A stretch of DNA of 33,083 bases, taken from positions 1 through 33,083 of the forward strand of contig CAMUAR010000038.1 of assembly GCA_947086895.1 (NCBI GenBank). Direction: 5' to 3'. The notes beneath the pieces were generated by a model. It was not told where the DNA came from. It worked only from the letters and a program-made list of their open reading frames with translations, and did no database searches. Of the stretch, positions 1 through 8,119 are shown piece after piece. The position numbers and the translations under genes were made by a program. This DNA is from an uncultured Lachnospiraceae bacterium. Lineage in GTDB: Bacteria > Bacillota > Clostridia > Lachnospirales > Lachnospiraceae. The stretch's first letter is position 1. Every line of letters begins with the position of its first letter.

Positions 1-98
1 CCCTTCGGTCGAGCGCGAACTGGCGCAGGTATAATATCTGTCGATATTATACCATATCGTTCCGATATGGTTCTCTCCGAGGGATGCGCACAGTTCGC
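1..98. repeat. Palindrome-rich repeat, copy 1
   Basis: The first 55 bases recur exactly at 114-168. Inside this copy are a 10-bp perfect stem (28-37 with 44-53, 6-base loop) and an 8-bp perfect stem (52-59 with 63-70, loop TTC). Two more inverted pairs are visible: 15-27 with 85-98 (imperfect, GCGAACTG/CAGTTCGC core) and 1-13 with 73-83 (imperfect). The order is A-B-hairpins-A'-B', so these two outer pairings would cross. It may extend to the left of the window. It codes for nothing visible. It could be an interspersed REP-like element or a structured 3' end of an upstream transcript; I cannot tell which. Confidence 0.75.
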
Positions 99-113
99 AA
101 AAGAAGATACTCT

Positions 114-175
114 CCCTTCGGTCGAGCGCGAACTGGCGCAGGTATAATATCTGTCGATATTATACCATGTTCTCT
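114..175. repeat. Palindrome-rich repeat, copy 2 (truncated)
   Basis: Bases 114-168 repeat 1-55 without a mismatch, with a period of 113. The match then skips 14 bases of copy 1 (56-69, which contain most of the second hairpin) and resumes for seven bases (GTTCTCT at 169-175 against 70-76). The 10-bp stem-loop is retained at 141-150 and 157-166. The copy lies about 200 bases upstream of the AraC-type gene and just upstream of its likely promoter. Confidence 0.75.
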
Positions 176-245
176 TTGCTTTTTCATTCTGTTTCCCTGC
201 GAATTAATTTAGATTTTTTGCGGTGCCAAAAGCAAAAATCTTATC

Positions 246-274
246 TTGATTTTCTTTTCCAAAACATCTATGAT
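246..274 (+). promoter_or_regulatory. Probable sigma-A promoter of the AraC-type gene
   Basis: A TTGATT -35 box (246-251), a 17-base spacer and a TATGAT -10 box (269-274) lie about 94 bases before the chosen start. The rest of 176-367 is A/T-rich leader with no other signal seen. The assignment rests on the match to consensus only. Confidence 0.5.
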
Positions 275-367
275 ATTATCAAAATTATAAATGCTATACT
301 TTTTCAAATCGATAAATTCAAACGCGAAATACAGATTGTTTCACAAATAAAAAAATGGGGGTTTTTT

Positions 368-1210
368 ATGAAATCTTACGAGGAATATATTGAGAGCAAA
401 TCCGATTATTACGTCTACACGCCAAGCGTTGCTGCGCAGCAGCTTTTTTTCTACCCGCTGCAATGCGGCCATTTCTTTTATGAACCAGGATATTCGCTCT
501 GCCGCGATTCGTTTGACAGTTTTCTTTTTATGTATATTGAAAAAGGCAGTATGGTTCTTGAATATTCCGGGCAAAAATGTCTTGCAAATGCCGGGCAATT
601 TTTGTTTCTCGACTGTTACCAGCCGCACTCTTACCATTCGCTAAACGGCTGCGAATGTTTCTGGTGCCATTTTGACGGAGTTATGGCGCGCGCCTATTAC
701 GACCATATTACCGCCCGTTTTGGAACGGTATTTTCACTTGCAAACCCACAGCCTGCTCTTGGCAAATTAAAATCCATCTACGATACTTTTCGAATGGCAA
801 AGCCAGTAAAAGAGCCGCTTATCTCCAAATATATCACCGATATTTTCACTGCATTTCTGCTTGGTCTGCCAATGGACAAAGACCCGTTTTCCCACGTCAG
901 CATCTCCGAGGAAGCGGTCGCTTATATTAACGAACATTTTGCCAGAGATATCTCTGTAGAATCTCTGGCAAAACGCGCCGGCTTAAGCCAATATCATTTT
1001 ATTCGCGTATTTAAAGAAGAAACTGGGTTTACACCGCATCAATACGTTGTAAACACAAGAATTGCCGCTGCAAGATACCTTTTGAAAAATTCAAATCTCT
1101 CCGCAAAAGATATCTGTTTTCACACAGGTTTTTCCTGCGAAAGCGTTTTTTGCAGCGCTTTTAAAAAACATCAGGGTGTCACACCGACACAGTACCGGGA
1201 TTCCGAATAA
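368..1210 (+). CDS. AraC-family transcriptional regulator
   Basis: This 280-residue protein has the usual AraC/XylS sugar-regulator layout. An N-terminal cupin-like sensing region covers about residues 35-150 and contains the motif LFLDCYQPHSYHS, typical of AraC ligand-binding domains. A C-terminal double helix-turn-helix covers about residues 180-280, with ISVESLAKRAGLSQYHFIRVFKEE in the first helix pair region and DICFHTGFSCESVF before the closing GVTPTQYR. An open frame runs upstream to base 167, but ATG 368 is preferred: it follows a G-rich stretch (GGGG at 357-361) and gives normal family length. The gene converges on the GH2 gene with a 36-base gap, so it may control that glycosidase, though no shared promoter region supports this directly. 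The inducing sugar cannot be read from the sequence. Confidence 0.88.
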   Translation: MKSYEEYIESKSDYYVYTPSVAAQQLFFYPLQCGHFFYEPGYSLCRDSFDSFLFMYIEKGSMVLEYSGQKCLANAGQFLFLDCYQPHSYHSLNGCECFWCHFDGVMARAYYDHITARFGTVFSLANPQPALGKLKSIYDTFRMAKPVKEPLISKYITDIFTAFLLGLPMDKDPFSHVSISEEAVAYINEHFARDISVESLAKRAGLSQYHFIRVFKEETGFTPHQYVVNTRIAAARYLLKNSNLSAKDICFHTGFSCESVFCSAFKKHQGVTPTQYRDSE

Positions 1211-1246
1211 AATGCCGTGTCTTATCTTTGTATTTCTGCCGCCAAT

Positions 1247-3967
1247 TTACAATGATTTTGTTTCTGTTTCTACAGTGCTGCTCACCAGCCCGGAAATTTC
1301 CTCCGAACCAATTTCCTGCGCCGGATGAAATTTTTCTGAAGAAAGATATTTATAAATACTATAAAGCAGAGCTTTACACTCTGGATACTGTAAAAGATTC
1401 TGCAATCCAAGCGAAGAAAAAAAAAGCTTTCCGCCCATACAGCGGCACTCAAACAACTGCGCCATCGGCCGAAGCGTTGCGCAGCTGTCCATCTCTGTCA
1501 CAATGGCTTTATATTTTTTTGGCAGAATTACCGCGCGCTGTACTGCCATCGGCCACCACTGCCAGTTTGTATAAAATTCTGTCGGAAAATCCGCAAATAC
1601 TGGATGATTGCAGTCAATCAGCTGTCCCATTGCGCCCTCCTGCCCTGAAAATGTGCCGACGGACCAGAAGTCTGTTGAAAATTGTGCCTGAACAGATTTT
1701 GGAAGTGCCTCTTTTGTGGATTCCGGCGATAAATATACGGTTCCTCCGTGTCTTAGCACTTCTTTTGCTTTTTCGTCAAAACAAGTTGTTTCATACACGT
1801 TTCGCGGGCATTTTAACAATATTTCTGGATAGACCCAAATTGGATATTTGTTTTTGATTTCCCCAACCTCAACTGTTAAATCAAGTCTTGTTGACCGGGT
1901 AAATTCCGAAAGCGAAAACGAAATATTTCCGACCTTTGTCAGTTCCCCGATCGGGCAGCACACTTCTTTTTCTTCCGCGAAAAGCGTGAGTCCTCCTCCA
2001 CATAAAGTACATTTCAATATTCCTCTGATTTCATTTTTTCCATAGTTCGCAGTCAAAACATCCGCCTTTAAAGTTTCATTATTCTGATAAGTATATTTAT
2101 CAAGTAAAACAAGCGGCAGTGCTTCGGCAAAAAAGGCGCGGAATTGTTCTGGTTCGGCAAACGGGTATGGTTTCGGCACCAAATGAGAATCCAACATCCC
2201 GACAAGCGCAGTTCCCTGCCCCGGAAAATCTTGAAGCCCTAACAACGAGATTCCTGACATTCCTTCGGTTCGAAAAACCGCTTCAACCTCCTCGCGGTAA
2301 CAAAGTTTGGACAATTCCCCCGTCGCCTCAACATACTGTCTCCATTCTTCTAAAAGCCCGTTTTGTTCTGCCCGCTCTTTTATCATCTCAAAGTTTTTCG
2401 GGAGCGTCACGCCCTGAAAACTGCCAAGCTGCGCAAAATCCGGCAGCACCTCAAACTGTCCTACTTCAAAGTTAAATACTGGTTTTTGGTAGGATTTTCT
2501 TATTGCACAAAGCGCGTCGCTGTAATTTGTTTTTGCATTTGGATACTGCTTGTTAATATGTCCCTGCATACCAGCAAAAATTCCGCGCAGCGGTTTGTCA
2601 AGATAATTCTGCGCCGTGTAGAAATCGCTTTCTTTTTCGTATCCTTCTGCCCCGTAATGATTGTTAGAACCATCTGCAATCAGCCTTGTCCTATCAATTT
2701 TATGCGCGGTTTCAAGCATTTCTCGCATTCGGCTATGCCCTTCTTTTGTCGTTTGAAGCTCATTTCCAAAGGTGAGCATAACAAAGGACGGATGATTTGC
2801 ATAATGCTGCAAAAGTTCTTTCAGTTCGGTCTGATAATAAAGGAATTCCTCCTCCGATAAAAACGCATCGTTTGGATTCCAGCAGGACAATTCGGGCTGT
2901 AAAAGTATCCCTAACTGGTCTGCCGCTTCAAACGCTGCTTCCGGCGGGCAATGCGAGTGAAATCTCACACAGTTTACTCCGTAAGATTGATACGTGCGCA
3001 GTACCTTAAGCCATTCCTCCACGGACATCGGCGGATGCCCCTCTTCTGGAAATACTGCACAGTTCGCTTCAGAGCGCAAAAAAATGGTTCTGCCGTTCAA
3101 GGTAATTCTCCCTTTTTCATTGTAGGAAAATTCACGCACTCCAAACATCACTGTTTTTGTTTCCAAACCTTCTGGCTGCACAGACAATTCATATAAATTT
3201 CCCCTATATTCATCCCAAAGACGCACATTTTCATCGAGTGCGAGCTCTTGAAAAACAACTGCCGTCCGTCCGGCTGGAACGGACACTTCCTGCACTGCCG
3301 CCGCTTTTAACGCATCACTTGTAATGTATATTTTGCCGGACCACTCTTTATGTGCGGACAGCTCAACCTGCACATCCACAACGTCTGGTTCCTTTTTTTT
3401 GCACTGCTTTTGTTCTGATGTTTTACAAGATGCTGCTTTATTTTTACCCTCTTTTTTTACTGGATATACATACACATTTGATACAAATACAGGTTCTTCC
3501 ACTCTAAAACGAAAATACCCCAAAATTCCATTCCAGTTTGTCTGCGTTTCATCAGTCGCTGTCGATGAATATTCAATAGACTTTTTCGGCAGCCCTGGAT
3601 AACTGTTATCAGATAAAATTATAACTTCACTTTCCTTAGAAAGCAGTTCTGTCACCTCAAAACAATGCGGCGTTACAAGCGTCTGCGGATAAAATGGCTC
3701 TATTTCTGTCCCATCAATCAAAAGTCTTAGACATCTTGCTCTCTCCGCCTCCAAAAATACCCGCTTCCCTTTGGGCGGCTGAAATGGAAGCCTTTTTGTA
3801 AATTTTGCTTTCCCCTCAAAAGCATGTTTTCTTGTCAGTCTGGATGCCGCAGGCTTCTGCGGGCTTCCAATTTTATTTTTATCCAGCGTTCCTGGAAGTA
3901 TAATGCGATATGTTTTTCCATCGCCAATTTCCGCCTCCCACAATCCACATAAATCGTACACTGCCAA
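1247..3967 (-). CDS. Glycoside hydrolase family 2 protein (beta-galactosidase/glucuronidase type)
   Basis: This 906-residue protein has a GH2 layout: an N-terminal jelly-roll sugar-binding domain (about 1-170), an immunoglobulin-like domain (about 195-280), and a TIM barrel (about 285-620) with further beta domains behind it. The acid/base is the Glu of TFGNELQ (E403) and the likely nucleophile is the Glu of VFNFEVGQ (E501). The barrel entry is also typical (FLRSEANC, then VNCVRFHSHCPP). There is no signal peptide, so it should act in the cytoplasm. The frame is open to an ATG at 3991, but that codon lies upstream of the ribosome binding site GGGAGG; TTG 3965-3967 at correct spacing is the better start. 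A charged Lys/Cys-rich stretch at about 175-195 is a probable loop. The exact substrate (beta-galactoside, glucuronide, other) is not decidable here. Confidence 0.85.
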   Translation of the reverse strand: MAVYDLCGLWEAEIGDGKTYRIILPGTLDKNKIGSPQKPAASRLTRKHAFEGKAKFTKRLPFQPPKGKRVFLEAERARCLRLLIDGTEIEPFYPQTLVTPHCFEVTELLSKESEVIILSDNSYPGLPKKSIEYSSTATDETQTNWNGILGYFRFRVEEPVFVSNVYVYPVKKEGKNKAASCKTSEQKQCKKKEPDVVDVQVELSAHKEWSGKIYITSDALKAAAVQEVSVPAGRTAVVFQELALDENVRLWDEYRGNLYELSVQPEGLETKTVMFGVREFSYNEKGRITLNGRTIFLRSEANCAVFPEEGHPPMSVEEWLKVLRTYQSYGVNCVRFHSHCPPEAAFEAADQLGILLQPELSCWNPNDAFLSEEEFLYYQTELKELLQHYANHPSFVMLTFGNELQTTKEGHSRMREMLETAHKIDRTRLIADGSNNHYGAEGYEKESDFYTAQNYLDKPLRGIFAGMQGHINKQYPNAKTNYSDALCAIRKSYQKPVFNFEVGQFEVLPDFAQLGSFQGVTLPKNFEMIKERAEQNGLLEEWRQYVEATGELSKLCYREEVEAVFRTEGMSGISLLGLQDFPGQGTALVGMLDSHLVPKPYPFAEPEQFRAFFAEALPLVLLDKYTYQNNETLKADVLTANYGKNEIRGILKCTLCGGGLTLFAEEKEVCCPIGELTKVGNISFSLSEFTRSTRLDLTVEVGEIKNKYPIWVYPEILLKCPRNVYETTCFDEKAKEVLRHGGTVYLSPESTKEALPKSVQAQFSTDFWSVGTFSGQEGAMGQLIDCNHPVFADFPTEFYTNWQWWPMAVQRAVILPKKYKAIVTEMDSCATLRPMAQLFECRCMGGKLFFSSLGLQNLLQYPECKALLYSIYKYLSSEKFHPAQEIGSEEISGLVSSTVETETKSL

Positions 3968-4045
3968 AATAATTCCTCCCTTCCAAAACAAATATTAAAA
4001 AACTGGTTTGCATATCAGCAGACTTTTTAACCCGCGAAACGAAAT

Positions 4046-4080
4046 TTAAAAAAGGTCCATATCCCTAGGATACAGACCTT
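4046..4080 (-). terminator. Rho-independent terminator of the hybrid kinase gene
   Basis: On the minus strand AAGGTC pairs with GACCTT, then a 2x2 internal loop, then TATCC pairs with GGATA around a 3-base loop. The stem is followed by a run of six T (plus-strand A at 4048-4053). It lies about 105 bases after the kinase stop codon and upstream of the GH2 gene, separating the two minus-strand units. The remaining part of 3968-4185 shows no clear promoter; the GH2 promoter must lie between 3975 and 4045 but has no convincing boxes. Confidence 0.8.
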
Positions 4081-4185
4081 ATTATGATGCATTGATAAAA
4101 ATTCTGCAATTACGAAAAATGCGGACTCGTTAAGAAAAATTGCTGTGATATCCGCTGCTGAAACAAACTGCGGCAACGCGGGCTT

Positions 4186-6864
4186 TTAAACCAGCCTTCC
4201 CTCCCAGTTTCTCACAATCAGCTCACAATTATCAACATCAATCTCCTCCACAGCATCCTTTAACTTAACAAACAATTCCTGCTGCCAGTCTTTATAATGA
4301 TATCGATCCATCTCAAGAATCACAGCTTCCATTTCATCCATGTCAAGATCATCCAGCGCAATACGAAGTTTCACAAAACATTCCTTTAAAATATCAATCG
4401 AAGGTTCTTTTTTCTGAGTACAGTCCTCCTTTTCTGCGCAGAATGGTTTCAACATCTCAACATAGCCTATATACTGATCAAGCATCGGTTTTGTGTGCTT
4501 ATGAATGGAAGCGGCATCGCGCGCATTTCCGTACTTTTCCAACGCAGCGGCTTTCTCGGACAGAGAGATCGCCCCGATCTGCCTTGCAGAATTCTTCAGC
4601 GCATGAACCTCTATTGTATATCCCGGCCAGTCTTCCGCTTCCTCCATAGATTGAATCACAGCAGCTTTCTTTTCAATACTGCGGTAAAATACCTTTAAAA
4701 CTTTCCAGAACAGCTCCTCGCTCGCCAGTATTTTCACTGCATAGGAAACGTCAAGATCACCGACCACCATATGTTCGATTTCCTTTTTTTCTTTTTCTAC
4801 ATTTATTTTATTGTAGGATTTTTGTATTTTTTCAACAGGAAGCCATTGTTTTACTTTTCCTGCCAGCATTCGAATCTCGATCGGCTTTGCAATAAAATCG
4901 TTCATCCCCTCGCGGCAAAACATCTCCTTTGTTCCTTCCACAGCGTTCGCCGTCAGAGCGATAATCGGCACATCGTCGTATTCCGGATGAAAACGCCGGA
5001 TAATATGCGTGGTCTCCACCCCGTCAAGTTCCGGCATCATATGATCCATAAAAACAATATCATAATGGAAGTTTGTTATCTTATCAATTGCCGCCTTGCC
5101 GCTTGTCACCGTCTCAATATTCATTTTCAGCGGCTCCAAAAGACCCTCCGCCACAGTTAAATTCACAGCGTTGTCATCCACAATCAAAACATTTGCTTCT
5201 GGAGCAATAAAGTCAAAATCCTTTCCGCTTCCATCATCGTACTGTAATTCTTCCCCATTTAGGATTGTCGCAATATTTAATGCAAAAAGCGGTTTTTTCA
5301 GTACAAGCAGATTTGAAATATCATAATTTACACTGTCATAAAAATCAATCAGCAAAACAGTTGTAATATCGGAATTATATCGGACAAACGCCTCGACAAT
5401 ATCGGAAAACATCGGATGCTCGACAAACAAAAATATCTTTTTATCGGTCGGCAGCGCATTTAACTCCTTCGCCGACAAAATTCCTTTATACTCTACTCCA
5501 AGATGAGCCAGATCCGAGCGCAGCCCTTCTCTTACATAAGGGTTGGAAATCAGGCCAACCGCCAAAATTGAGGATGCGTTCTTCACTTCAATGCTCGGCG
5601 TTTCATCGATAATTTTCTGCGGGAGCGTAAAGGAAAATACACTTCCTTTTTCATATTCACTGTCAATTGAAATCTCCCCGTTCATCAGTTCCAACAGCTT
5701 CTGGGAAATTGCAAGTCCAAGCCCTGTCCCTTCGATATTGCGGTTTCTTTTGCTGTCGAGCTGCTGAAACGACTGGAACAGCTTGTCGATATCCTCCTTT
5801 CGTATTCCAATCCCTGTATCCTCAACGGCAATCTTTAGCTCAATTTCATCTTCCGCCGTGGATGTATAGCTGATCTTCATTGTAATTTTACCCTGAGAAG
5901 TAAACTTTGCGGCGTTTGTCGCAAGGTTTAAAAGAACCTGTTTAATTCGAATATTATCGCCAAGCAGCTTGCTTGGAAGTTCTGGAACAACATCCAAAAT
6001 CAGCTCTACATCCTTTTCTTTTAACCTTGTCATAACAATGTTGGCAACATCATGCGCGATGGACATCGGCTCATAATCCACCTCGTTGATATCCATTTTG
6101 CCGGACTCGATTTTAGAAAAATCAAGAATATCGTTGATAATTGTCAACAGCGATTTCCCTGCTTCCTTAATCTGATTGATATAGTTTCTTGCAACCGCTG
6201 GCAGCTCTTCCCGAAGAGCCATCTCCGCCATCCCAATCACTGCATTCATCGGCGTTCTGATCTCATGGCTCATATTGGCAAGAAAATCCGATTTCATATT
6301 TTCTGATCTCGCCAAATCTACATTTGCCATATGGATAAGATATTTGTTGTACGATACATTGGACAAAATATCCGCGATTGTATAGAGAAATTCCGCAGCA
6401 CTGTCAATTGTTTTCCGGTTTGTAATAGGAATACTTTTCGCATCTTCAAGTAGTTCTTCTGGCTCCTCCCCAATCTCTCTTGCAAGCCTTTCCACTTTTT
6501 CTGAGTCCAGTGGTTCTATCAGCACCTGTCCCCCGATAAAGCACCCCATAAACTTTCCGTTTGCCATAATCGGCGCGGTAAAATCCATCAGACCAGCATG
6601 ACAGAAATACGCCACGGACTTTCCCTGCTCCATCGCAAGCTGCGCCCCTTTTTTATCACAATTTTCACAGAGAATACGACCGGTTTTGGAAGCTCTGTGC
6701 CTCGCGCAAAAATCATTAAAATGAGAACCCTTTGTCACTGCTACTCCATTTGCATCGGTTGTAAGGGCAGCAATGCCAGTCATATTAGAAAAAGCGTCCT
6801 GTATTTGCTGTAAAATTTTGGTATCAATCAGATCCGTCAGCTGCAGTTCATAATCCATATCCAT
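4186..6864 (-). CDS. PocR-domain hybrid histidine kinase with receiver and HPt domains
   Basis: This 892-residue protein has no membrane segment, so it is a cytosolic kinase. In order it shows a PocR sensory domain (about 8-170) with conserved cysteines (C53, C66, C69, C88; CENC and YFCHAGL), HisKA with phosphoacceptor H200 in NMSHEIRTPMN, HATPase with an N box (LLNLATNAAKFT), EDTGIG and GTGLGLAIS, a degenerate receiver-like region (about 430-540), a true receiver with acidic pair IVDDN, D607 in FMDHMMPELDG and K660, and an HPt domain with H754 in VHALKNSARQIGA. About 70 helical residues follow. The open frame begins at TTG 6885, but ATG 6862-6864 sits six bases after GAGGG and is preferred. 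It lies 41 bases behind the double-receiver gene, so the two form an operon. PocR domains sense small organic ligands or metabolites; the ligand here is unknown. Confidence 0.92.
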   Translation of the reverse strand: MDMDYELQLTDLIDTKILQQIQDAFSNMTGIAALTTDANGVAVTKGSHFNDFCARHRASKTGRILCENCDKKGAQLAMEQGKSVAYFCHAGLMDFTAPIMANGKFMGCFIGGQVLIEPLDSEKVERLAREIGEEPEELLEDAKSIPITNRKTIDSAAEFLYTIADILSNVSYNKYLIHMANVDLARSENMKSDFLANMSHEIRTPMNAVIGMAEMALREELPAVARNYINQIKEAGKSLLTIINDILDFSKIESGKMDINEVDYEPMSIAHDVANIVMTRLKEKDVELILDVVPELPSKLLGDNIRIKQVLLNLATNAAKFTSQGKITMKISYTSTAEDEIELKIAVEDTGIGIRKEDIDKLFQSFQQLDSKRNRNIEGTGLGLAISQKLLELMNGEISIDSEYEKGSVFSFTLPQKIIDETPSIEVKNASSILAVGLISNPYVREGLRSDLAHLGVEYKGILSAKELNALPTDKKIFLFVEHPMFSDIVEAFVRYNSDITTVLLIDFYDSVNYDISNLLVLKKPLFALNIATILNGEELQYDDGSGKDFDFIAPEANVLIVDDNAVNLTVAEGLLEPLKMNIETVTSGKAAIDKITNFHYDIVFMDHMMPELDGVETTHIIRRFHPEYDDVPIIALTANAVEGTKEMFCREGMNDFIAKPIEIRMLAGKVKQWLPVEKIQKSYNKINVEKEKKEIEHMVVGDLDVSYAVKILASEELFWKVLKVFYRSIEKKAAVIQSMEEAEDWPGYTIEVHALKNSARQIGAISLSEKAAALEKYGNARDAASIHKHTKPMLDQYIGYVEMLKPFCAEKEDCTQKKEPSIDILKECFVKLRIALDDLDMDEMEAVILEMDRYHYKDWQQELFVKLKDAVEEIDVDNCELIVRNWEGRLV

Positions 6865-6905
6865 AAATTCCCTCTCTTTTTCCAATTATTATTGCTGCCA
6901 ATCAC

Positions 6906-7742
6906 TCAATCGATAATCTTTGTGATTACCTCTAAAAGTTTCTCTTTGTCAATCGGCTTCAGCAAATAGCTCTGAGGCTTTAAGATCAATGCTTCCTGGA
7001 TTTTTTTGCTCTCTGTAACTCCGGTCAAAAACACTACTGGTATATTCTTTGTCGCATCACTCGCGCGCAGCCGCTCCAAAACAGCAGGACCATTTTCCTC
7101 TGGCATTTCATAATCCAGCAAAATAAGATCTGTCTTTCTTCGCTCAAGGAATTTCAGTGCGACTTTGCCGCTGACCGCAGTTGCCACATCATATCTCTCA
7201 TGCAGATATTCTTTGATCAGTTTTAACATAATCGAATTGTCATCCACAACAAGAACATGCTTGCGCTGTGCAGTCTGCGAAAAGCTTGACGGCATCGTCT
7301 GAAAAAACCGCTCTGTATCTGAAATATTCGTCTTGCGCGCCTCATCCTTTGAACTGATATTCCGCACCACCTCAAAATCATCCGCAAGTTTTGAAATTCT
7401 TGCCTGAATTGCTCCAACCGACAAAGGTCTGACCAAAACAAGATTTGCGACATTAACTGCAATTTTTGTAAATTCATCACAATCATCATTCGTGCCGATA
7501 ATTACAAACGGAATTGCAGCCTGCGACAGTCTGTACTTAACATTTATCATCTGGTTGATCGAATCTCTTGATTCTCTGCTGATACAGCATACAAAAACAT
7601 CCGGCGAAAAATAATTTAAATGTCTGATAATATCCTCATATCGCGTCGAGGTCGTCAGTACTTCAAAATTGTCATTCATCTGAATAAAAAAATCATCAAT
7701 GACAGACTCGTTTTTCCCTGTTATCAAAATCTTGTGCTTCAT
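6906..7742 (-). CDS. Double-receiver response regulator without DNA-binding output
   Basis: This 278-residue protein consists of two CheY-like regions and nothing else. The N-terminal one (about 1-120) keeps the fold pattern (KILITGKNESVIDDFF, then PDVFVCCIS) but lacks the normal phosphoacceptor aspartate and so looks degenerate. The C-terminal one (about 160-278) is canonical: HVLVVDDN, phosphoacceptor D210 in LILLDYEMPEENG, T240 in FLTG and K262 in LLKPID. ATG 7740-7742 follows GGGGG at good spacing, so the upstream in-frame TTG is rejected. The gene is first in an operon with the hybrid kinase, its probable phosphodonor. Lacking a DNA-binding or enzymatic domain, it probably acts through protein contacts or relays phosphate. 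Confidence 0.88.
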   Translation of the reverse strand: MKHKILITGKNESVIDDFFIQMNDNFEVLTTSTRYEDIIRHLNYFSPDVFVCCISRESRDSINQMINVKYRLSQAAIPFVIIGTNDDCDEFTKIAVNVANLVLVRPLSVGAIQARISKLADDFEVVRNISSKDEARKTNISDTERFFQTMPSSFSQTAQRKHVLVVDDNSIMLKLIKEYLHERYDVATAVSGKVALKFLERRKTDLILLDYEMPEENGPAVLERLRASDATKNIPVVFLTGVTESKKIQEALILKPQSYLLKPIDKEKLLEVITKIID

Positions 7743-7806
7743 CAAAATCCCCCTTTTGCAATATTATAACTTGCAAAGCTCAAACATTTACAGCCTTCTA
7801 TATTCT

Positions 7807-7835
7807 ATTATAGCTATCATCAGGAATACTTTCAA
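7807..7835 (-). promoter_or_regulatory. Sigma-A promoter of the receiver-kinase operon
   Basis: On the minus strand TTGAAA (7830-7835) and a perfect TATAAT (7807-7812) are separated by 17 bases. The start codon of the receiver gene is about 65 bases downstream. Confidence 0.75.
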
Positions 7836-7892
7836 GTTACGTTTTTGTTATTCTTCTCCAAAAGAGAGCATTCTTTGTACCACAAAATAACC

Positions 7893-7914
7893 GAGCAGAA
7901 AAATTTCTCTGCTC
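7893..7914 (-). terminator. Weak stem-loop downstream of htpG
   Basis: GAGCAGA pairs with TCTGCTC (7 bp) around an 8-base loop. On the minus strand it is followed by GGTTATTTTG, which is only partly T-rich. It lies just upstream of the receiver-kinase promoter and could stop leftover htpG transcription. The rest of 7915-8052 holds no gene or motif that I can support. Confidence 0.35.
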
Positions 7915-8052
7915 TTCACAATCAAACCAGAAACTTTTCTTCTATTTACTGTGCTATATATCTTTAAAATACATTTTTTGGTAGCTTTTTGAACTTATGC
8001 ACCACCCTTTCTGGCAGTATCCTTTTCCTGCATGGGGCTGCGCATAGAAACA

Positions 8053-8081
8053 GCGCCGACATAATAGAGTTATATCGGCGC
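8053..8081 (-). terminator. Probable htpG terminator hairpin
   Basis: GCGCCGA pairs with TCGGCGC (7 bp, G/C-rich), followed after one mismatch by a 4-bp A/T stem and a 5-base loop. It lies about 40 bases after the htpG stop, the usual place for a terminator. The following T-run on the minus strand is poor (TGTTTCT), so efficiency is doubtful. Confidence 0.5.
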
Positions 8082-8119
8082 CAATCCATATCCGACGAAT
8101 AAAAATATAATATATTACT

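Noticed and set aside
1..175. CRISPR-like pair of direct repeats
   Set aside because: Only two copies of 55 bases, each with strong internal hairpins, and no cas genes nearby. The interval is part of a larger palindromic unit.
1228..1857. Plus-strand open frame of 209 codons opposite the end of the GH2 gene
   Set aside because: It is a shadow of the GH2 coding sequence, with composition unlike the real proteins.
7915..8052. Possible riboswitch or small RNA between htpG and the receiver gene
   Set aside because: Short inverted pairs (for example ATGCA/TGCAT) exist but no known class or continuous structure can be built.
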